Positions 13,035 to 14,756 of a stretch of 14,756 bases of DNA are shown here, piece after piece. Location: assembly GCA_016176745.1 (NCBI GenBank), contig JACOWO010000001.1, forward strand, positions 1 through 14,756, in the 5' to 3' direction. The notes below the pieces were generated by a model. The model had not been told where the DNA came from. It ran no database searches and saw only the letters and a list, made by a program, of their open reading frames with translations. Source of the DNA: Nitrosopumilales archaeon (GTDB taxonomy: Archaea > Thermoproteota > Nitrososphaeria > Nitrososphaerales > Nitrosopumilaceae). Each line of letters begins with the position of its first letter. Position 1 is the first letter of the stretch. Both the position numbers and the translations under genes were made by a program.

Positions 13035-13976
13035 TTACTCTAAAACATGAATCAAATCTTTTAGTTTTCTTCTAGATTTTGGTGGTCTCTTATGATCAGG
13101 ATAACCAATACAAAGTATGGAAGAGGGTTTCAAATCTGTTCCAATTATCTTCTTTATTTGTTCTTCATCAATCATGCCAATCCATATTGAGCTTAGTCCA
13201 AGGGCAGAAGCTGCAAGCTGAGAATATGCTGCAGCCAAAGTTGCATCTTGTAAGGAAAACTTTGCTAACATTTCAGACGGAAAATTCATTTTTACTCTGG
13301 CAGGATCCATGCAAAAAACTAGCACAATAGGTGCATTAACATAAGGTTGTTTGTTTGCAGCCTCGATTAGTCTTTTCTTTAGTTCTTTATTTTTTACATA
13401 AAAGATCTCAAATCCCTGAAAGTTGCCAGCGGATGGGGCTGTATCTGCAGCTGCCAGTATTTTTTCTACCTTCCATTCTTCTATCATTCTTGAAGTGTCA
13501 AAGTTTCTTGTTGATCTTCTAGTAGACATGACTCTGAAAAGATCCGATACATCAATAGTTTGATTGGTACTGCCTGAGAGTATAGTGTTTAAAAGTTTGT
13601 TTCTAACCTCGTCGTCTTCTTTTTCTATCTCAATTGAAGGAAAAAATTCTTTTGGGTAAATTTTGATTGGTTTTGGTTCATGTGGAATTTTTCTAAATTC
13701 CAAGATATTTTTCCTTAGAACTGATGTTTGTGCTTCTAGTGTTTTATGATCTCTAAGGTGGAATTGAGTAGTGTCTGTATTTATCAAAATGTTGCTAAAC
13801 TCATCTTCTAGCTCTACTCTTCCAGTAGAGTCTTTTGATAATATCTCAACTAGTTTGTCAAACTCGCCTTTGTCAAGTACAACTACATCTTGTTCATCTT
13901 CATTAATTCCCTTCCAGATTAACCTGCAGCCGTCTTTGGATAGATAGGATGGCTCAATTTTGGCAAATTCTGTCAT
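13035..13976 (-). CDS. Nitroreductase-family flavoprotein with N-terminal extension
   Basis: 313 residues. The C-terminal part (about 147-313) is a nitroreductase fold: STRRSTRNFD (151-160) and PSAGNFQGFE (181-190) for FMN binding, AAAYSQLAASALGLSSIWIGM (248-268), then ILCIGYPDHKRPPKSRRKL. Such enzymes use NAD(P)H and FMN to reduce nitro compounds, quinones or other electron acceptors. Residues 1-145 are an extension that I do not recognise: soluble, strand- and helix-forming, acidic, with no cysteines beyond C17. It starts VVLDKGEFDKLVEIL around 32-46. ATG 13976 has AGGAGT at 13983-13988 as ribosome binding site, 6 nt upstream, and TTATAAAA (minus strand, 14008-14015) as probable TATA box. 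Confidence 0.85.
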   Translation of the reverse strand: MTEFAKIEPSYLSKDGCRLIWKGINEDEQDVVVLDKGEFDKLVEILSKDSTGRVELEDEFSNILINTDTTQFHLRDHKTLEAQTSVLRKNILEFRKIPHEPKPIKIYPKEFFPSIEIEKEDDEVRNKLLNTILSGSTNQTIDVSDLFRVMSTRRSTRNFDTSRMIEEWKVEKILAAADTAPSAGNFQGFEIFYVKNKELKKRLIEAANKQPYVNAPIVLVFCMDPARVKMNFPSEMLAKFSLQDATLAAAYSQLAASALGLSSIWIGMIDEEQIKKIIGTDLKPSSILCIGYPDHKRPPKSRRKLKDLIHVLE

Positions 13977-14007
13977 AGTTTTACTCCTTTATGTTGATAA
14001 TTATTTG

Positions 14008-14015
14008 TTTTATAA
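14008..14015 (-). promoter_or_regulatory. TATA box of the nitroreductase gene
   Basis: Minus-strand TTATAAAA lies about 35 nt upstream of the ATG, leaving a short 5' leader that could include the AGGAGT ribosome binding site. The inverted-repeat motif at 14034-14060 begins 19 bp upstream of it. Confidence 0.5.
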
Positions 14016-14033
14016 CAGTTCTAAATATTCTAA

Positions 14034-14060
14034 TTTCGTATCCTAATCGAGATTACGAAA
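14034..14060. promoter_or_regulatory. Motif copy B: candidate operator upstream of the nitroreductase
   Basis: TTTCGTA (14034-14040) and TACGAAA (14054-14060) form a perfect inverted repeat with a 13-nt spacer. The stretch ATCCTAATCGAGATTACGAA (14040-14059) matches the site at 11691-11710 in 18 of 20 positions. Its place just upstream of the nitroreductase TATA box fits an activator or repressor site. Confidence 0.5.
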
Positions 14061-14061
14061 A

Positions 14062-14412
14062 CTATCTTCGTTTAATGTCTGATGCAGGGGGATTACGTGA
14101 CCAAAAAAACAGCATGAATCCTGCTGGAATCATAAACAAAATAGCTGCAATCAATGTAACCCAGTAAAATGTTGGGTCAAGTCCTGGAATAAATGGTCCA
14201 GGATACACAGCATAAAACCAAACAAATGCAATAAATCCTAAAATAATTTTATTTTTCTTTATGACTCTAAAGACTCCAAGCTTTTTTCTGTCAAGAAAAC
14301 ATTTTTTGCATCTTGACTTGTCATCTACTAGACACGAAGTGCAACATGCTTTCTCGCAAAAGTAGCATTTGTAGTCCCCAAACTTTGAACCGCAAAACTC
14401 ACAGCTTTGCAT
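14062..14412 (-). CDS. Zinc-finger protein with two membrane helices
   Basis: 116 residues. The N-terminus has nine cysteines, at 4, 7, 16, 19, 23, 24, 27, 35 and 38: CEFC, CYFC, CCTSC and CKKC. This is enough for two interleaved zinc sites, in a pattern reminiscent of B-box or HIT-type fingers. Two hydrophobic helices follow, about 53-71 (KIILGFIAFVWFYAVY region) and 82-104, and a short basic tail (DIKRR). The zinc domain would probably face the cytoplasm. I do not recognise a named family. It lies 32 nt downstream of the aspS stop on the same strand, so it may be read through from aspS, since no clear TATA box is seen in the gap. Confidence 0.7.
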   Translation of the reverse strand: MQSCEFCGSKFGDYKCYFCEKACCTSCLVDDKSRCKKCFLDRKKLGVFRVIKKNKIILGFIAFVWFYAVYPGPFIPGLDPTFYWVTLIAAILFMIPAGFMLFFWSRNPPASDIKRR

Positions 14413-14444
14413 TTTATGTTTTAGGGAAAGATATGATTTACCTT

Positions 14445-14756
14445 TTATGGTGCTAGTCTTTCAGAGTCACGCGGATACAAAACAACTTCGCGAATATTGT
14501 CAATTTTGGTTATAGTTGCAATTAGCCTGTCAAGGCCAAGGCCCCATCCTGCATGAGGCGGCATTCCCCACTCAAATGCACGCAGGTGATCTGCAAACTT
14601 TGTTGGGTCAAGGTCTTGCTCTTTTAGCCTTGATTTTATCTTCTCAGGGTTGTGAAGCCTTGTCCCTCCAGATGACAGCTCAAGATATCCATATTGCAAA
14701 TCAAATGATTTTGAAAGGGTAGGGTCATCGTCTTTTTCATGAATATAAAACGGCTT
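14445..14756 (-). CDS. aspS: Aspartyl-tRNA synthetase, C-terminal part (runs off the window)
   Basis: The last 103 codons of a class II synthetase; the reading frame is open to the right edge, so the 5' end is outside. The sequence enters with KPFYIHEKDDDPTLSKSFDL, then YGYLELSSGGTRLHNP (class II motif region), FADHLRAFEWGMPPHAGWGLGLDRL (motif 3 with its arginine) and NIREVVLYPRDSERLAP at the end. This is typical of archaeal AspRS. The enzyme charges tRNA with aspartate in the cytoplasm; many archaeal forms are non-discriminating and also charge tRNA-Asn, which cannot be judged from this part. An apparent TTG start at 14699 is internal and was rejected. Confidence 0.93.
   Translation of the reverse strand, partial: KPFYIHEKDDDPTLSKSFDLQYGYLELSSGGTRLHNPEKIKSRLKEQDLDPTKFADHLRAFEWGMPPHAGWGLGLDRLIATITKIDNIREVVLYPRDSERLAP

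Noticed and set aside
14445..14699. Short separate ORF starting at 14699
   Set aside because: The frame remains open to the window edge and the protein is plainly the interior and end of AspRS, so the apparent start is internal.
1..14756. CRISPR array, IS element, rRNA or complete tRNA
   Set aside because: No regularly spaced long repeats with spacers, no transposase, and no structural RNA could be recognised on either strand.

Overview
The window looks like a chromosomal segment of an ammonia-oxidising archaeon (Nitrososphaerota/Thaumarchaeota, probably Nitrosopumilales-like). The clues are AT-rich DNA, TATA-type promoters placed about 25 nt upstream of start codons (leaderless transcription), an archaeal LeuB and AspRS, an A/V-type ATPase subunit F, and a DUF6659-like protein of a type I associate with this phylum. 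The assignment is inferred from protein character; no marker rRNA is present.

Layout. (1) 1-1651: three tightly coupled plus-strand genes with TTGA overlaps, encoding a small unknown protein, a ParB-like protein and a RusA-like Holliday-junction nuclease. (2) 1668-3045: a metallophosphoesterase and a SWIM zinc-finger protein diverging from a 34-bp promoter gap, then a small unknown gene. (3) 3263-3788: a RelBE-type toxin-antitoxin pair with four 10-bp operator-like repeats ending at the antitoxin start. (4) 3975-6239: ATPase subunit F, a zinc alcohol dehydrogenase and an LsrF-type aldolase, each with its own TATA-like box. (5) 6241-6648: an NTF2/SnoaL-like protein on the minus strand. (6) 6745-11646: a branched-chain amino acid operon: TATA box, a 23-codon leader ORF, then ilvB, ilvN, leuA and leuB. 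(7) 11679-14412: a stand-alone membrane sensor-like protein, a DUF6659-like protein, a nitroreductase with an unusual N-terminal extension and a zinc-finger membrane protein, with a near-identical 20-bp motif at both ends of the stretch. (8) 14445-14756: the C-terminal part of aspartyl-tRNA synthetase, running off the right edge.

The most notable item is the leader of the ilv-leu operon. A TATA box places transcription start at an ATG that opens a 23-residue peptide ending LGILSLVGLLL, so 8 of the last 11 residues are Leu, Ile or Val. Four overlapping ACTAG/CTAGT segments in and just after it can pair as 1:2, 2:3 or 3:4. This is the layout of a ribosome-mediated attenuator placed before acetolactate synthase and isopropylmalate synthase genes, in an archaeon, where I know of no established example. 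The operon would make acetolactate from pyruvate (IlvBN) and commit 2-oxoisovalerate to leucine (LeuA, LeuB); ilvC, ilvD and leuCD are not in the window.
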